Both the position numbers and the translations under genes were made by a program. The notes below the pieces were generated by a model. It ran no database searches. It saw only the letters and a program-made list of their open reading frames with translations, and was not told the DNA's origin. A DNA stretch of 64,000 nt from Hyposmocoma kahamanoa (taxonomy: Eukaryota > Arthropoda > Insecta > Lepidoptera > Cosmopterigidae): NCBI RefSeq assembly GCF_003589595.1, contig NW_020654748.1:6796779-6860778 (forward strand), in the 5' to 3' direction. Below, piece after piece: positions 10,769-23,321 of this stretch (position 1 is its first letter; each line of letters starts with the position of its first letter).

Positions 10769-11889
10769 AGCCATATACAGTTATAGACATATTTGTCCAA
10801 AATTTTACTTCATGGATAGTGAAAATGTGAACGAGGGTAATACAAGGTCAAGAGTAGGTGAAGTTTGACATTTAAGTTATAAATTCAACTTTATGCTGCT
10901 TAAGATAAGAACGATCCAAAGTCCAATTTGTGAAAATTGATAAGTCAAGTATAAAAACGTAAATACCGTGACTACTGTTACAAAAAGTAACGTAAATTAA
11001 ATTTCTAGTAAAAAGTGAACATTTTCTGTAAATCTAAGATAAATTTAAAGGCAGCACCTATGAAAGGCCCCACTTAACTAGCTCTCGTACCACACGAAAA
11101 GGCGCGAGTGAATAGCACTTCATTAATCCTGGAGGATTCAAAAAAGTTTTCACGTGGAAAGAAGTAAATTAACAGGGTCGTTAGACTACATGAATGGCAT
11201 TTGAAAAGTTAAAATCAACTTTAAGACTTAGAAATGTTTGAAGTATGAAAAAAAACGGTTGCAAGTTTGTTAAAGTAGAAAATATATGATGGGCAAAGTA
11301 AATATTATGAATTTTTGGGGATTTATTGATCGCCAATTTTTGCAAGGAGTCACAATCACAGAAGAACAAAAACAATGAAAGTGCCATAGCTACGATTTCT
11401 ATAGAATAGCTGTCGCCAAAAGTAACACATTCATCATTTGAAGTCAATATGAAATCTTGATAGTGATTGCACGTAGTTTCAAATTAAAAAAAATTTTAAA
11501 TTCAAAAGAAACAAATTCTGTATCGTTAATATAATTTAAACTTTACCCTGTTGGCATATCGTTGAAAGATCAATACTATCAATACTTATTATTATTGCAA
11601 GTTACGACGTTTGTTACGAAATTTCAATTACTGTGCTGCCATCAAGCGGTTAATAGCTGTACGACGACGAATTTGAGATTTTTACTAAATTCTCCAAAAA
11701 AGAAGCGGCTGTATTGCGACGGTATAAGGTTTACTTTCGTTTCTTGTAACAAAAAAAAATGATTGCGGTAAACAGAAAATTCAAAATTTATTAAATTATA
11801 TAAAAAAGACTTAATAATGATACGACACACCACGGTATATAATATTACAAGTACGACTACCATTTTTGCACTCCATAGTAGTGAAATAA

Positions 11890-12034
11890 GGCAATTTCTA
11901 CGATTTTCGAGGTTTTGCTTGAGATAATTGACACGACCATAACGTCCAAAGCGAAAATGGTGGACTGAGCTCAAGTTTGCGGAACTCCGCGAACTGTTGG
12001 CACACGTGGAACGCAAACTAAACACTTTTACTTT

Positions 12035-12070
<36 letters not shown>

Positions 12071-12215
12071 TACATTATTATTATTATGATTCTCTGTTGC
12101 TGTGACGGCGCCACCGCTTTCGCGCCCTTTTTTACATCGAGTTTTATATCGACAGACTTAATTTTAATGTGAAAACGCTCCAATAAATGCATGGGGCAGA
12201 AATATGATTTCTTAG
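11890..12215 (+). repeat. Repeat F, copy 1
   Basis: Shares GCTCAAGTTTGCGGAACTCC, GAACTGTTGGCACACGTG, then GATTCTCTGTTGCTGTGACG and AAATGCATGGGGCAGAAAT with the copies at 12.48 and 22.9 kb. It contains a (TTTA)n run at 12035-12070. Nature unknown; perhaps an LTR or LINE tail. Confidence 0.55.
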
Positions 12216-12480
12216 TATATATGAGCGGAAGTCACCTAAGAATATATTCCTACTATAAATTGATGTTGTTTAAGGATAAACTTGTTTATTGCTGTACTCA
12301 TTGTAATAATTATTAATAATAATTAGCCAAACCGCATGCGATACAATGTCACTTGAGAAAAAAGCTGTTTTTTGGAAGAACATCTGTAAAAGAACCGCCT
12401 TATCTGCCAGTCACATTTACTGAAACTACTGACTTCACCTCCTATTTAAAAATGGTTGCAATACTTCACAAACTTTTTTA

Positions 12481-12640
12481 TTGATTTTCGAGGTTTCGAG
12501 GAGAGATAATTGACACAACCATAACGTACAAAGCAAAAATGACGGACTGAGCTCAAGTTTGCGGAACTCCGCGAACTGTTGGCACACGTGCCACGCAAAC
12601 TAAGCACTTCTACCGTATTTATTGTTCTATGATCATCGTA
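12481..12640 (+). repeat. Repeat F, copy 2 (partial)
   Basis: Repeats the left half of copy 1 about 590 bp further on (GATTTTCGAGGTTT to the CACGTGCCACGCAAACTAAG block). A fragment of the family's right part (CTTCACCTCCTATTTAAAAA) lies just before it at 12435, giving a tandem arrangement. Confidence 0.55.
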
Positions 12641-13033
12641 TTATTGAAATAAAACGTACGCGCGGCTGTCGTGCCACACTCGCGCAACTGCAGCACTTCT
12701 TTAAGTGTCTAATTTGAAAGCTCTACGATATGTAGTCACTACGTACGTAACGATACGTACAAGTATTTCGAAACGATTTTACGATATAATAATAATATAA
12801 ACAAACATAAAACTGCGTAGAAGATTTGTGTTATAAATATCTACCATCAAGTTATATGTTGTAAACATGAACAACTGAAACACATTGACTTTAATCAATT
12901 TAACCCATCAAGATGGAATCAATCACTACATCATTCAATTCATTACTTCAAATGGGAGCTCCAATAATTATGCCTGATAAGCTCAAACCATGTTCAAGAA
13001 ATCAATTATATAATCACCGTAAATAACATCTTG

Positions 13034-13318
13034 CTTTTTTTTATTATATCAAGTGACGAGACGAACAAGTCGTGCGCCTGGTGGTAATTGACACGCCTAT
13101 CCATAACAGTTGCACTGCCTCTTAGAGCTTTAAATCTCAAAGATCTGAGGGGCACAGCCACAGCGCCCGTCACCCTGAGTCATAAGTCGACAAGTCTCAT
13201 GTGCCTGTAATTTCACCAGCACCCTTACCCTCTAAACCGAAACGCAGTTGTTTACATTACTGCTTGGCGGCAGAAATAGGCAAGGTGGCCGAACTCTTTC
13301 ACAAGGAGCTCTACTGCT
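13034..13318 (-). mobile_element. SINE-A copy with 6-bp target duplication
   Basis: Near-complete copy from T-run to the AGCTCTACTGCT end. ATCTTG flanks both sides (13028-13033 and 13319-13324). The A-rich tail next to a short duplication supports a retroposed (SINE-like) origin for the family. Confidence 0.8.
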
Positions 13319-13374
13319 ATCTTGTTTATTTCGATCTCATGAACTGTTTGTTGTTTATCAGTGATTCTACTATC

Positions 13375-13665
13375 TAAGCCTGTTTGTTTGACCTATCATC
13401 TCTCAAGCAGAGGCCGTGAGTTCAAAGACGGGCTCGTACCTCTGAGTTTCTCGGAATTTATGTGCGAAATTTAATTTAATTTGAAATTTACCAAGAGCTT
13501 TTTGGGGAAGGAAACATCGCGATGAAACCTCCACGCCAAGCCTCACAACCTTCGGAACCCGCATTTGGCCAGCGTGGCGGACTATGGCCTAAATCCTCGC
13601 CTGAGAAAACACTCATGTCCTGCAGTGGGACGTATAATGGGTTGACGATCATGATGATTATACTA
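13375..13665 (+). mobile_element. SINE-D copy (tRNA-derived)
   Basis: The head TCTCAAGCAGAGGCCGTGAG-TTC resembles a tRNA with B box. The body is CTCTGAGTTTCTCGGAATTT, GGAAACATCGCGATGAAACC, then CGTATAATGGGTTGACGATC and a GATGATGATTA tail. Same family as 32850. Confidence 0.75.
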
Positions 13666-14798
13666 TCAATTAATACGTTAATCATTGCAATCTGTTGTTT
13701 AATCTAGTATATAAGGAGTTAAAATCTATCTATAGATATTACAAAAGATATTAAAGATAACTCGACAGGAAATGTTTTTCTTGTCCCTTGCTTTTATCTG
13801 CGATGTGAGACAGAAAATATTCTTTAAAAGATTTTACCCATTCTAGTCCGTTACTTCTTTTGAATTCACGTATCGTGTATTATAGTAGAACTTGTATCTG
13901 AACGTTCCGTTCCACTCTGTGTCATCCAATGAAAAGAATGCAGCCTCATCGGTGCTTCGCTAAGTAATTAAATCTGTCAATAGATGCTTTTGTTATCCTC
14001 CCCTTTTCTATACTTTCTTTGTAATGGATTGTGCTCTCGGCTTTCCTGGGATAGTATTACGAACACCGTCATTCTGATAAAAAAATGTTCGAAGCAATAT
14101 TTCTTTTTTTGAGGCGTTTTACATTAAACATAAGCTAACATTTAGGACATCATATACGTTGCTCTGATCCCAAAGTAAACACTAAAGCACCTGTATTGTG
14201 GAAAACGGAAAAAATGATGATGGTATCAAAAATAACCAAGCCCTAGACAACACACAAAAGTTAGTTTCTACATTCAAAACCGAAGTCGGGACTTCACAGA
14301 TGGTGACACCATAACAACCGGTGTGCACGCCACTCGATCACGGCGGTCGTCATTCAAAACCACAAGCCAACCAGGAAGTTAGTTTGTTATACATGTCGAA
14401 AATCCTATTTGTTATCAATCGAAAAGCTGAAAGAAGAAAGATCGAACTTTGTCAAAGTTCGAGGTCCCCTTACTACGAATAAGGAAATAAGCGAAATTTC
14501 TTTGATGTTGAATTGAAAATCCAATTTTATGGAAGGTAATACAATTTCCTTATTAAACTGTCGGATGCAAATACGGACCTTTCTACTTTAGCATCTACAG
14601 GAGGTTTGGAGAAAATGAATCGAATTAAAGACTTGAAAAGCAGCAGTAAGGTCATACAGCAATGTTATTTGTGCAGACGCATCGTAACGTAATTAGAACA
14701 ATTAAATTGAAATGGAAAATATCAAGCTGCCCATATTTTACAAAATACTCTTTAAATTAACAGCGATTAACACGTCATGAAGTATACTGTAGTTAATT

Positions 14799-15160
14799 TA
14801 GAATAGAATAGAATAGAATAGAAGTCGTTTATTACTACGCCACAAAAATATACACAGTAATAAAATGAAGACAAAAAAAAAGATGAAGCTACATTAAAAC
14901 AAAAAATTAAAATAAAAATAACCGGAAAAAAAAGGAATAAAAATAACATCATACACATCAACTGTAACAGAGCAAACATAAAATATTTAACACAATTAGA
15001 CTAAATGTCATGTGCGCGGCTGTGGCGTAAGTAACAGGATCCCACTCAGCTATTGTCACCACCGAGGAAAGGCTGTGACGCTGATTTTCAGTGGGCCCTA
15101 AAACCGAGTGAGTACCGGACACATTTACCGGACACGGAATTTCACATAGCATGATTCCGG
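14799..15160 (-). mobile_element. LINE 3' end with (TTCTA)n tail
   Basis: On the minus strand the sequence runs through GAGTGGGATCCTGTTACTTA, GCACATGACATTTAGTC and a long T-rich stretch to GTAATAAACGACTTC, followed by a pentanucleotide repeat (plus strand TAGAA units, 14799-14821). This layout is common for lepidopteran non-LTR elements. No ORF2 domain is present. Confidence 0.6.
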
Positions 15161-17664
15161 TGGCATTTGAAATTTGAAAAAATCATTTAAATATCTTATC
15201 GACATAACTTGTAAGGGAAAGAGTATCGATTTACAGAAAATAATTTAAAAAACAAACAATGAACAAAATAAAAAGGAATCAATTATTATGTTATTAAGTT
15301 ACCTAAAAACTACAAAAAAAAATCAACGACAAGCAAACAAAAGGTCGACAATAAAGCATAAAATCAACTGCAACGGAACTAAAATTGAACAATTACTCCA
15401 AAAACATCACGCAAAGCTCAAAATAAAAAAAACTACTCGTATACAATATATAAGTAGTCGTATTGACGCGAGACACAAAACAGCCGATTCGATTTATCGA
15501 TTTTGTGGTGTAAATCTCTACGGATAAAATATTCCGATTTACGCATCAAGTGATTGGGGTAATTTACTTTTATCTGTATTTTTTTTATTTTCGTTTTACT
15601 TAATATACAGTAAATTTATTTAAAATTACAACTGCAACCAATATTGTATGTTTTTGGCATATTATGACAAATTTACTATTTCTTTTTGTACCCTGGTTAA
15701 GAGATTAGTTAAAAATAGTATGCGTGTAACGTAAAAATTCGAAATGTCACAAGACTCATCCACTACACTTTTTTCAATTTAGTCAGAAATATACAATGGC
15801 GAATCACAGATGACATCAGTATCACTGACTTACAATCGGTCTATTTCAAGTATATGACGCCCCTAAATAGCTTTTGACCTTCCAAAATTATGAGCAACAT
15901 TAGCCGATGATAGCTCATGGACATCGATATAATAACCGGAGATATTTTTGAAACAACACCTACACCATTTTGTAAATATATTAAAAAAAAGAGTACTCTA
16001 TTTGACCATTTTGTATAAATTTACATCAATAACAAAGTTGATACAATAAACAATATAACGGTAGATATTATATATAGTTACTTCTTTGATTTTGAATTGT
16101 GTTTAAAATTTTACTTTTGGTCATATCTGATAACATTATCTGTAAATCTATTATCAGTACGGATACGTTGGATTACTTGGAATCCAATGAAATCATAAAT
16201 CATAAAAGATAATTACAATACCACTTGCGCGCAGTTATAAATTTTGGCATTACTCACACTAGCTCCTCCCTCTAAAATTAATTTAAATTAAAATATATAA
16301 ATATGATTTGCTAAGTCCAACTTCGGGGGCTACTTTTTTATTCTCCGCACTACATTTAATAATTTTGCAATTGACGGGGGATTTTAGAATAATTTGTCAA
16401 TAACAGGAGTAGCGTGGGACATGTGTATAAACGTGCATTTAAAAATTTTGTCGAATGTTTGATATACTCCTAAATTTGATGTAATTTACAGTAATCTAAA
16501 AACATTAAATAAAAACCTATAAATCGATTTTTTTTACCTCCCTTAACTACTAATAAAAATGTAAGAATTCAGAAGTGAAAATAATTTGCATTATAGTAAT
16601 ATTAAGTATTCATTGTGATAATTAAATGAACGTAGGATAGTTGTTCCTTTAATGTTTCATAGAAATAGGTATTGGGTCAGAGGTGGCTGGAAGTTAGTAC
16701 TAAACTTAGAAACAAGAGGTGTCAAAGTGCAATATTTCTTAGTAAAAAGTCGTTTTTAATTTTGCTATCGGTCCAACTTCGAAAATTTCGTTGAAGCTGC
16801 TTCGGCACGCGGAAAAGGGATTACCTTTCTTCCTGTACTCTACATTAATAGAGTATAAAGACTGAACTACGTAATTTATATCAACCCCAAATGCTAGAAT
16901 GATTAACAAGTGCTTCGTTTTCTCGGCTTAACACTTCACGGATTTAACTAAGATAGCATAAGTAATCACCTTATAGTGTTCTGATGTACTACTGTGCTAT
17001 ATGTAGGAAGAAATTGCTGGAAACCTTTTAGAAAATGTACTTGTCACAAAAAAGTCTTAACACACTTTTTAAATTCTTAATTTCGCAATGCTAACGTGAA
17101 GGTCTGAATAAACTAGTTAAAGTTGATCGAAATTTGTGACGCAATTCTTGCACTTTGCAGCGACCTTCAAACCAAGACAGGTTCAAGTCACATGCAAAAG
17201 TTAAATTACATATATAAATTTACGCTTTTACATTATAATTATTTCCAGTTACATTATAATTATTAAAGTTACCTCCTATTTAAGGAAACGAAAAGCAAAT
17301 AGTATTGTAGTAGCGATATTTAAAAACATATTTCCCTAAGTAAGTTTCTCAAGGATTTACGTTTTTGTTTATTTAGTGTCTTAACATCATCCTAATAAAA
17401 CTTGGCTAATTAAACATGACGATCACAATGAATGGTTGTTATTGACATAATGAAGTGGTTCTAGGAAACGCTTATTATATTGAGTATAAGTAGCAAATGA
17501 GCCGGTAGAGCTATCGATCAGATATGGAAGAGCGTTGTTTTCTCTTTTTCAATATTCAATTCATACTATTAACGCAGATATATTGTTATTCTAATCTAAG
17601 TTGTATTGTGTTGACAGTTGCGTGTTTGTAATGTAGGGTGGGAGCCAGGTAATGAGGCATCGAC

Positions 17665-17861
17665 CTCTTAGGGTGGTCGCTATTTGTCTGGCTGGAGCTA
17701 GTCGTGGTCGTGCTGAGGGTGGAGAGGTCACTGGAGGCGCGCGCCGAGCGCAGCCGCGGCAACACGGGGGCCTCATCCGCCTCAGGGGAGGTGGCTACCG
17801 TGTCGCACGCCCAGCCCAGCGCGCGCGCTGCCGACCACACCGCGAACACGAATGTCAGCAT
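17665..17861 (-). CDS. dnc: Candidate dunce alternative first coding exon (A)
   Basis: 197 nt: 65 codons from ATG at 17861 plus two bases. It reads MLTFVFAVWSAARALGWACD, TVATSPEADEAPVLPRLRSA, RASSDLSTLSTTTTSSSQTN, SDHPK. The start context is ACCATGC. An in-frame ATG 28 codons upstream (17945, MNLNRCIYHES) could extend it. The end AAGAG|GTCGAT is a weak donor, but it leaves phase 2, exactly what the UCR1 exon at 1149 accepts; the junction codon would be AGC. The first 20 residues are hydrophobic, which might anchor the isoform to membrane. The rest is Ser/Thr-rich with acidic and basic patches, as in other PDE4 N-termini. Assignment to dunce rests on strand, phase and GC-rich context, not on recognised similarity. 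Confidence 0.55.
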
Positions 17862-18471
17862 GGTGTGGCTATCGAGCCACTCGCCGGCGTCTCCTGAACG
17901 CTCTCCACAAACACTCTCGTGGTAAATGCATCGGTTCAAGTTCACACTTTCGTATCAGTTAATCGCGGTTGATCTGGCATCTCCGAGATGCTGGCGAGGG
18001 CATCGCGATGTGTGAGATGCACGTGCGGCGCGACGTTCGGACTGCGCGATCACTACTGTACTGAAGTCGGCGCCACGCGCACTCTACGTTTCACTCGTGT
18101 TATCGTCATATCGACAGTAAAGCCAGACGGCTCCTCCGTCGATCATTCATTCATCTGTCTTGTTGTATCACATAATTTTGTAATATGTCACAAAAATAAG
18201 CACTGCAACGGTCGAATGTTTGTAGAAATGTCACCGCGAGATCGTCATTTTTGTTCGTACTACAAACGATTCATATGGGTACGTTTGAATGTGGCTCCCA
18301 CAGACGGCAACGCGTGCTTGTTGATATTATTTATGTGCCAGGCCGGAGACCGGTCGCGGTCGGCGTGACGCGGCACTGTTGACGTTGCGCGGCGCGGGGA
18401 ACGTGAGGGGCCGAGACGTCACTCACTGCTTGGCTCACCCGCGCCGCCACTCATCGAAAGGGCACGTTCTA

Positions 18472-18479
18472 TATTTATA
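18472..18479 (-). promoter_or_regulatory. TATA box
   Basis: TATAAATA on the minus strand at the edge of the GC-rich block, followed by AGAACGTGCCC. Start of transcription would be expected near 18450, giving a 5' UTR of roughly 590 nt before the ATG at 17861. Confidence 0.45.
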
Positions 18480-19385
18480 AGCAACCCACAGTCACATCAC
18501 CGCAAAGAAACAATAGCAATGTGTCATTAATACGCTTGAGTTTTAATACTATGTCACTTGTTGCACGCGCGAGTAGTACCGGCGATGGTGTGGCGGGTCA
18601 CTGCTGGCGATCAATCGATCAGGCAGGCTGCTTCCGTGCCGATATGCGTGTCAAGGTGTGCAACGCGCCGGGAAAGCGTGTCAACGTAGTTCGGACAGGA
18701 AGAGCGTCGCGAGCATCCTGCGGCTGCCCGACGACGGCCATGTTGGCACCGCCATTTTGCCGGGGGTCGAAAGGGGAGAGCCGCATGCGTACCGCGCCGT
18801 CACGCAACCCTCTGTTCAAAACGTCGCAACTCCCTACCGTTTTACACGAAACCAGCGCTTGTGGCAAAGTGTTTAAAGTCTATTTGAATATGATTCAAAA
18901 TGCGTCCGTTTGTAGGTCAGACGAAAACTTCCAATGTATCCACTGAAGCTTGCTGCGGATCACGAAGACTGATTTCAGTTTGATAGATTTAGGTTAGGGA
19001 CTTTGATTACCTGATTTACGGGGAAGCACAGTGTTGCGGTTTCGGACGTAATTAAATTAAGCATGTAATTCAATTACCCCAGTAGTAAGTACTATCAACA
19101 GATTTATATAGGTACCGAATTGAAATGTACTAAGTGGGATGGATTATTAAAAATATGTTTTTAAAACACAGCTTTAAATTATTCGCAGGTAAAATTATAG
19201 AATAGTTTTGACTAACGAGCATTTGTTGTTATAATTTATAATATTTAACGCATATGGTTAAATTTTAACAAAACTGAAAATTGTCGTGTACTTTGTAATT
19301 GAAAGATATAAGAGATTCTTTATACTAACACCATTGAAACACCGCTAACAATGTTGGGGAGGACTTGGTTTTGCGTTACGCTAAC

Positions 19386-19470
19386 GGAGCACGTGGCGCG
19401 TGAACTTGACCGGTGACGTCATCGTCCTTCGCTCCCTTCATCCAGCCACCTTCGTTCGTTCCTATCCGTC
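19386..19470. promoter_or_regulatory. E-box plus perfect CRE
   Basis: CACGTG at 19390-19395 and TGACGTCA at 19414-19421, 24 bp apart, followed on the plus strand by GTCAGTTAC (initiator-like TCAGT). Promoter or enhancer about 1.5 kb upstream of leader exon A. Confidence 0.45.
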
Positions 19471-20755
19471 AGTTACAAATTCAAATAAATGTACTCTATT
19501 TCGTCATGTGTTTTGAGGCTACTCATTGTCATTTCCGTAAACACTGTCTCCACGCTGTTTTGTTTTTAAGTGGCGAAATCTGTGGGAATTACTAATACGG
19601 GTCAGGTCTTTGTGTACTCTGACTGTTCAAAGAATTCATTTTCTACGTTCCAGAAGTCTATTTAAAAAAATACGCTTTTTCTCTTTCCATCATCGGTCTT
19701 GGAAATTTTGTCAGCAAAATTATGTATGCTAACTTATTTCCAGACATAATTGAGTTGTCGACGCTTCGTTTACACTGAAATTTCGACATCAAGGCATTTG
19801 AAACATCTGACAAACTAGCAGAGAATAGCTGTCTATATGGACAAATTATATTTCACATGTTGTAACAATAAATTATGTTAAAATAGAATCTCGTACGCTC
19901 TGTCGAGTGCCGTCTCTCGTCTATAGTACAATGTGATGTATTATAGGCGGAAACCTAACATGGTAGAGTGTATTTCGTGTTGCCTCGCACAGAGAACAAT
20001 GTTCGTTACCTTGGGATATAATGGCTCTGTCTCTGCCCACCATATTATTACGCTTGTGGCCAAAGATAATTACTGTGGGATTGCACGTAGATGCAATTAC
20101 AGAACACGTCCGCGTCTGAATAACACGCTATATAACACATGACGTATATATACCTCTTGTTCGTCATGATTGTAGTATAAACGGTTAACACACCGTCTCA
20201 AGCTACACCAAGGTCTTGCTAAGGAAAATTGCGCATCTCCCCGAGATCCTTTTCGATACGACTAAAGAGAGAATTTATTAATAATATTTGTACGGTTAAT
20301 ACCGCACATTAAGTATGTTACCGCGTCAGCATTTTTAGGTTTTGTGTTTTTATGTTTAATTATAATTTCTACACATTTGCAATCAAGGCATTATCATAAG
20401 CAAACGCGTATTTTATTTTGTAATCAAGTAAACTAAATAAATACCATTTTTAAGATCAACAAGGATTCTTTATTTATCAACATTATAATCAAGATAGTTT
20501 GTGTAGCAAGAACAAGACGCGAACAATATTGTTATTGAAATTTTTATCTTATAGGAAAGTCAATAAGCTATTGAGGTTCACTCGTCAGGGAGACATATTT
20601 CTATTACATTTCGTAAATTGCTTTTCGGCTATTCGGCAATGTATCAATAAAATGTACGTTACAGTTAGTAATATTTCTCTTACCTTTAGGATAGGTAACC
20701 AAAAATCGTAAAAGAAACGAGCTATTTCGTAGCAAAGTAGTTTTTTTTAATTAGT

Positions 20756-20860
20756 TGTTTCACTGCCGGACAAAGGTCTCCCACAGGCCCATTATTTTCC
20801 AAAGTGGAACGGAAAAGAGCTTCCGTTATTTCAACATCTTCACGCTGCTTCGTCAAAATA
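20756..20860 (-). mobile_element. LINE (RTE-like) ORF2-tail relic
   Basis: CACTGCCGGACAAAGGTCTC and CCACAGGCCC match the common lepidopteran pattern CTGCTGGACATAGGCCTC, the complement of an RTE-type LINE ORF2 C-terminus. Heavily decayed. Confidence 0.4.
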
Positions 20861-21148
20861 ACGAATTACTGTTGGTTGATGAAACACAGCTCTTGTCTTC
20901 CCCGCTTTGATTGATATTAGTGTGTTATTGTGGTGATATTGTGTGTATAATGTCTCTCCACTAATTCCTGTTTTGGCGTACGGGTCATGCCTAGGCCATA
21001 ATGCTACCTTCTGTGGTGTCCATCTCCATGTGCTTTATAGCCACAATGATGACGGTGGCATTTGGCACCTCTACGATCTGTCTGTACCATAGACGTCGAC
21101 GCGATAGCACCCATTTGATACATGTGGGGCACTCGATTTATATTAAAT

Positions 21149-21438
21149 AGCAGTAGAGCTACTTGTGAAAGAGTTCGCCCAGGGGAGCACTGCCACCTTT
21201 TCTATTTCTGCCTCCAAGCGGTAATGTGAGCATGACTGTGTTTCCGTTTTGAAGGGTAAGGGTGCTGGTGAAATGTCACAGGCACATAGGACTTCAACTT
21301 ATGTCTCAGGGTGACGCGCGCAGTGGCAGTGCCCCGCAGACCTTTGCGATTTAAAGCAATGAGCGTGACAGGCGTGTCGCTTACCACCAGGCGCACAGCA
21401 TGACTTATTCGTCCTGTCAATTAGTGTCATAAAAAAAA
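21149..21438 (+). mobile_element. SINE-A copy, full length
   Basis: The 5' head AGCAGTAGAGCTACTTGTGA and the 3' end GTGTCATAAAAAAAA are both present, so it is a good reference copy of about 290 nt. Sense strand order: head, GTCCAGG-like block, GGTAATGTGAGC, GGTGAAAT, CAGTGGCAGTGCCCC, GCTTACCACCAGGCGCAC, A-tail. Confidence 0.85.
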
Positions 21439-21835
21439 CACACATTGTGTTGCTTCTATGTAGATGAAGGACTATGAATTGGAAATAAAATAATGAAACT
21501 TGACAGAAGCACTTGAGCGTAAGTAATAAATAAGTGGCCAACATTTAAACATTGATTTGATAAATGTTAAAAATTTTAATTTCTTGTGTTCACGATATTT
21601 TACATCATACTGATCAACTTCTGATCAACTTATACTTTGATGTATTCACTGACATCTTCAACGTAATTTATATATAAAGCCTACTGCTGAGTGCAAGTCT
21701 CGTCGGAATAACTTAGTAAATTCTTTATTTACTCCACAATTTGAAACAATAGAAGGTGATATAATAGTAGCTTACACAGGATAATTTTTCAGGAGTTGCG
21801 CTTAAACTAGAATACCACTAGGCCTCCACCTCCAG

Positions 21836-21962
21836 TAGGGCTAGCAAAACAGGGCGCGATTTGCACGAGAGCGACATAAGCGCGAGATACTGCTGTTCTC
21901 GCATAGACATCTAGCGCTTTATGCCGCTCTCGCGCAAGTCGCGCCCTATCATGCTAGCCCTA
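21836..21962. mobile_element. 127-bp palindromic MITE
   Basis: Two arms of about 50 bp (TAGGGCTAGCAAAACAGGGC and, from the other end, TAGGGCTAGCATGATAGGGC) face each other across a spacer of about 30 bp. CAG flanks both ends (21833-21835, 21963-21965), a 3-bp duplication as in PIF/Harbinger-type elements. The transcript would fold into one long hairpin. Confidence 0.75.
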
Positions 21963-22229
21963 CAGAAACAACCTATATAAAATAGAGAAAAAATATCTTA
22001 TAAAACTGTGGTGCTGTGTGTGAACATGTGGATGAGTGTGTATGTTATTTGGGTGAGTGCGTGAGTTTGAGTGAAATTTGCGTGCACGTGCAAAAGAGAG
22101 GATTTAGGTCATAGTCTGCCACGCCGGCCCAATATGAGTTGGAGACTTTACATGTTTTCCGCGTCTTCCAGGGTTGTGACCACAGTTTTAGAAACCATAC
22201 GTTGCACAACGAATGTACTTGCTTACCCA

Positions 22230-22432
22230 TTTTTTTTATAATACCAAGTGACGGGACGAACAAGTCGTGCGCTTGATGGTATGCGACACGTCTATCCACA
22301 ACAGTTGCAGTGCCGCTCAGAGCTTCAAAGGCATTTGAGGGGCACTACCGCTGCGCCCGTCACCCTGAGAATGCCCTGAGACATAAATTGACAAGTCCCA
22401 TGTGCCTGTAATTTCAGCAGCAGCGGCACCCT
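22230..22432 (-). mobile_element. SINE-A copy, 5' truncated
   Basis: T-run, then ATACCAAGTGACGGGACGAA through TGTGCCTGTAATTTCAGC; stops before the head region. Confidence 0.75.
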
Positions 22433-22716
22433 TGATGATGATTCGATAAATAAACATTTTACCTATATTTTTACACAATTTATGTATTCCCTAGGGCAGA
22501 ATCATTTCAGGAAGAATTTACTAACAATTACCTACAAGGTAGGAACTGTGAATGTGAGTTTTGAAGTTTTATAATTTGATCGACTGCAAATTTGTGGTTC
22601 GACGAAAAAAGTTTTATTGATGTCAATTTCCGATACACATAATTTAAATCAACTACGTAATTTGTATATTATGATGCAGTATTATATACGACGGTCTTAA
22701 TTGAGAGATCGATTGT

Positions 22717-22818
22717 GGGCGCAGTGGCATGGCCCTGGCCCCTCAGATCTATGAAGCACTGAGTGGTGCTGCAACTGTTATGGATAGGCGCGTCACTTAC
22801 CACCAGGCGCAAGACACG
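22717..22818 (+). mobile_element. SINE-A fragment
   Basis: GGGCGCAGTGGCA through TTACCACCAGGCGCAAGACA; 5' and 3' truncated and immediately followed by a SINE-D head on the opposite strand. Confidence 0.65.
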
Positions 22819-22906
22819 CATAAATTCCGAGCAACTCAGAGGTGCGAGCCCGGTTTCGAACCTATGGCCTCTACCTAAGGGTAGGTCAACCATTACGCTA
22901 CCACGA
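22819..22906 (-). mobile_element. SINE-D head fragment
   Basis: Minus strand: GGTTGACCTACCCTTAGG, CATAGGTTCGAAACCGGGCT (B box), CTCTGAGTTGCTCGGAATTT. tRNA-derived head only. Confidence 0.6.
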
Positions 22907-22911
22907 CTTCA

Positions 22912-23110
22912 TGTTGGCATACGTGCAACGCACATTAAGCACTTGTTCTGTATTATTACGGTTCTCTGTTGCTATGACGGGGACACCGCTTTCGTGCCCT
23001 TTTTTACACCGAGTTTTATATCAACAGACTTAATTTTAATCTGGAAACGCTCCAATAAATGCATGGGGCAGAAATAATGATTGGCTTCACCTCCTATTTT
23101 AAAATGGTTG
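22912..23110 (+). repeat. Repeat F, copy 3
   Basis: TGTTGGCATACGTGC-AACGCA, GGTTCTCTGTTGCTATGACG, AAATGCATGGGGCAGAAAT and CTTCACCTCCTATTTTAAAA are contiguous here. This shows that copy 1 at 11.9 kb has an insertion of about 210 bp at 12210-12430. Confidence 0.55.
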
Positions 23111-23321
23111 CAATACTTCACATACTTTTGCGGGCACGGGCACAACAACAGACGGAAGTTTTATTAATTTTTTCAAAATGCAAGTCACATCAATACAAGT
23201 TCCATTACGCAACTTATCACGATGACACCCTGTACCTGTAGGGGTATGGCACTTACTCGCTACTTTCATATTTACATTATATATTACAAATAATTACATT
23301 ACTAATAATTGTAACTTTTTG

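Larger units (their letters stand above)
17585..18480 (-). promoter_or_regulatory. dnc: GC-rich 5' block and promoter of a dunce leader exon
   Basis: GC- and CpG-rich island on an AT-rich background containing the leader exon at 17665-17861 and its probable 5' UTR. A TATA box lies at the upstream edge (18472-18479, minus). CRE-like GTGACGTC occurs at about 18415-18422 on the minus strand. Open frames on the plus strand across this block look like shadows of GC-rich UTR. Confidence 0.5.

Noticed and set aside
17652..18368. Plus-strand open frames of 73-126 codons
   Set aside because: They lie over the GC-rich 5' block of the minus-strand leader exon; Arg/Ala-rich composition is what GC-rich UTR gives in any frame.
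18521..18946. 141-codon plus-strand frame and an 82-codon minus-strand frame
   Set aside because: GC-rich sequence upstream of the promoter block, no splice sites and no recognisable domain; the minus strand shows YY1-like AAAATGGCGG motifs, which fit a regulatory role better.
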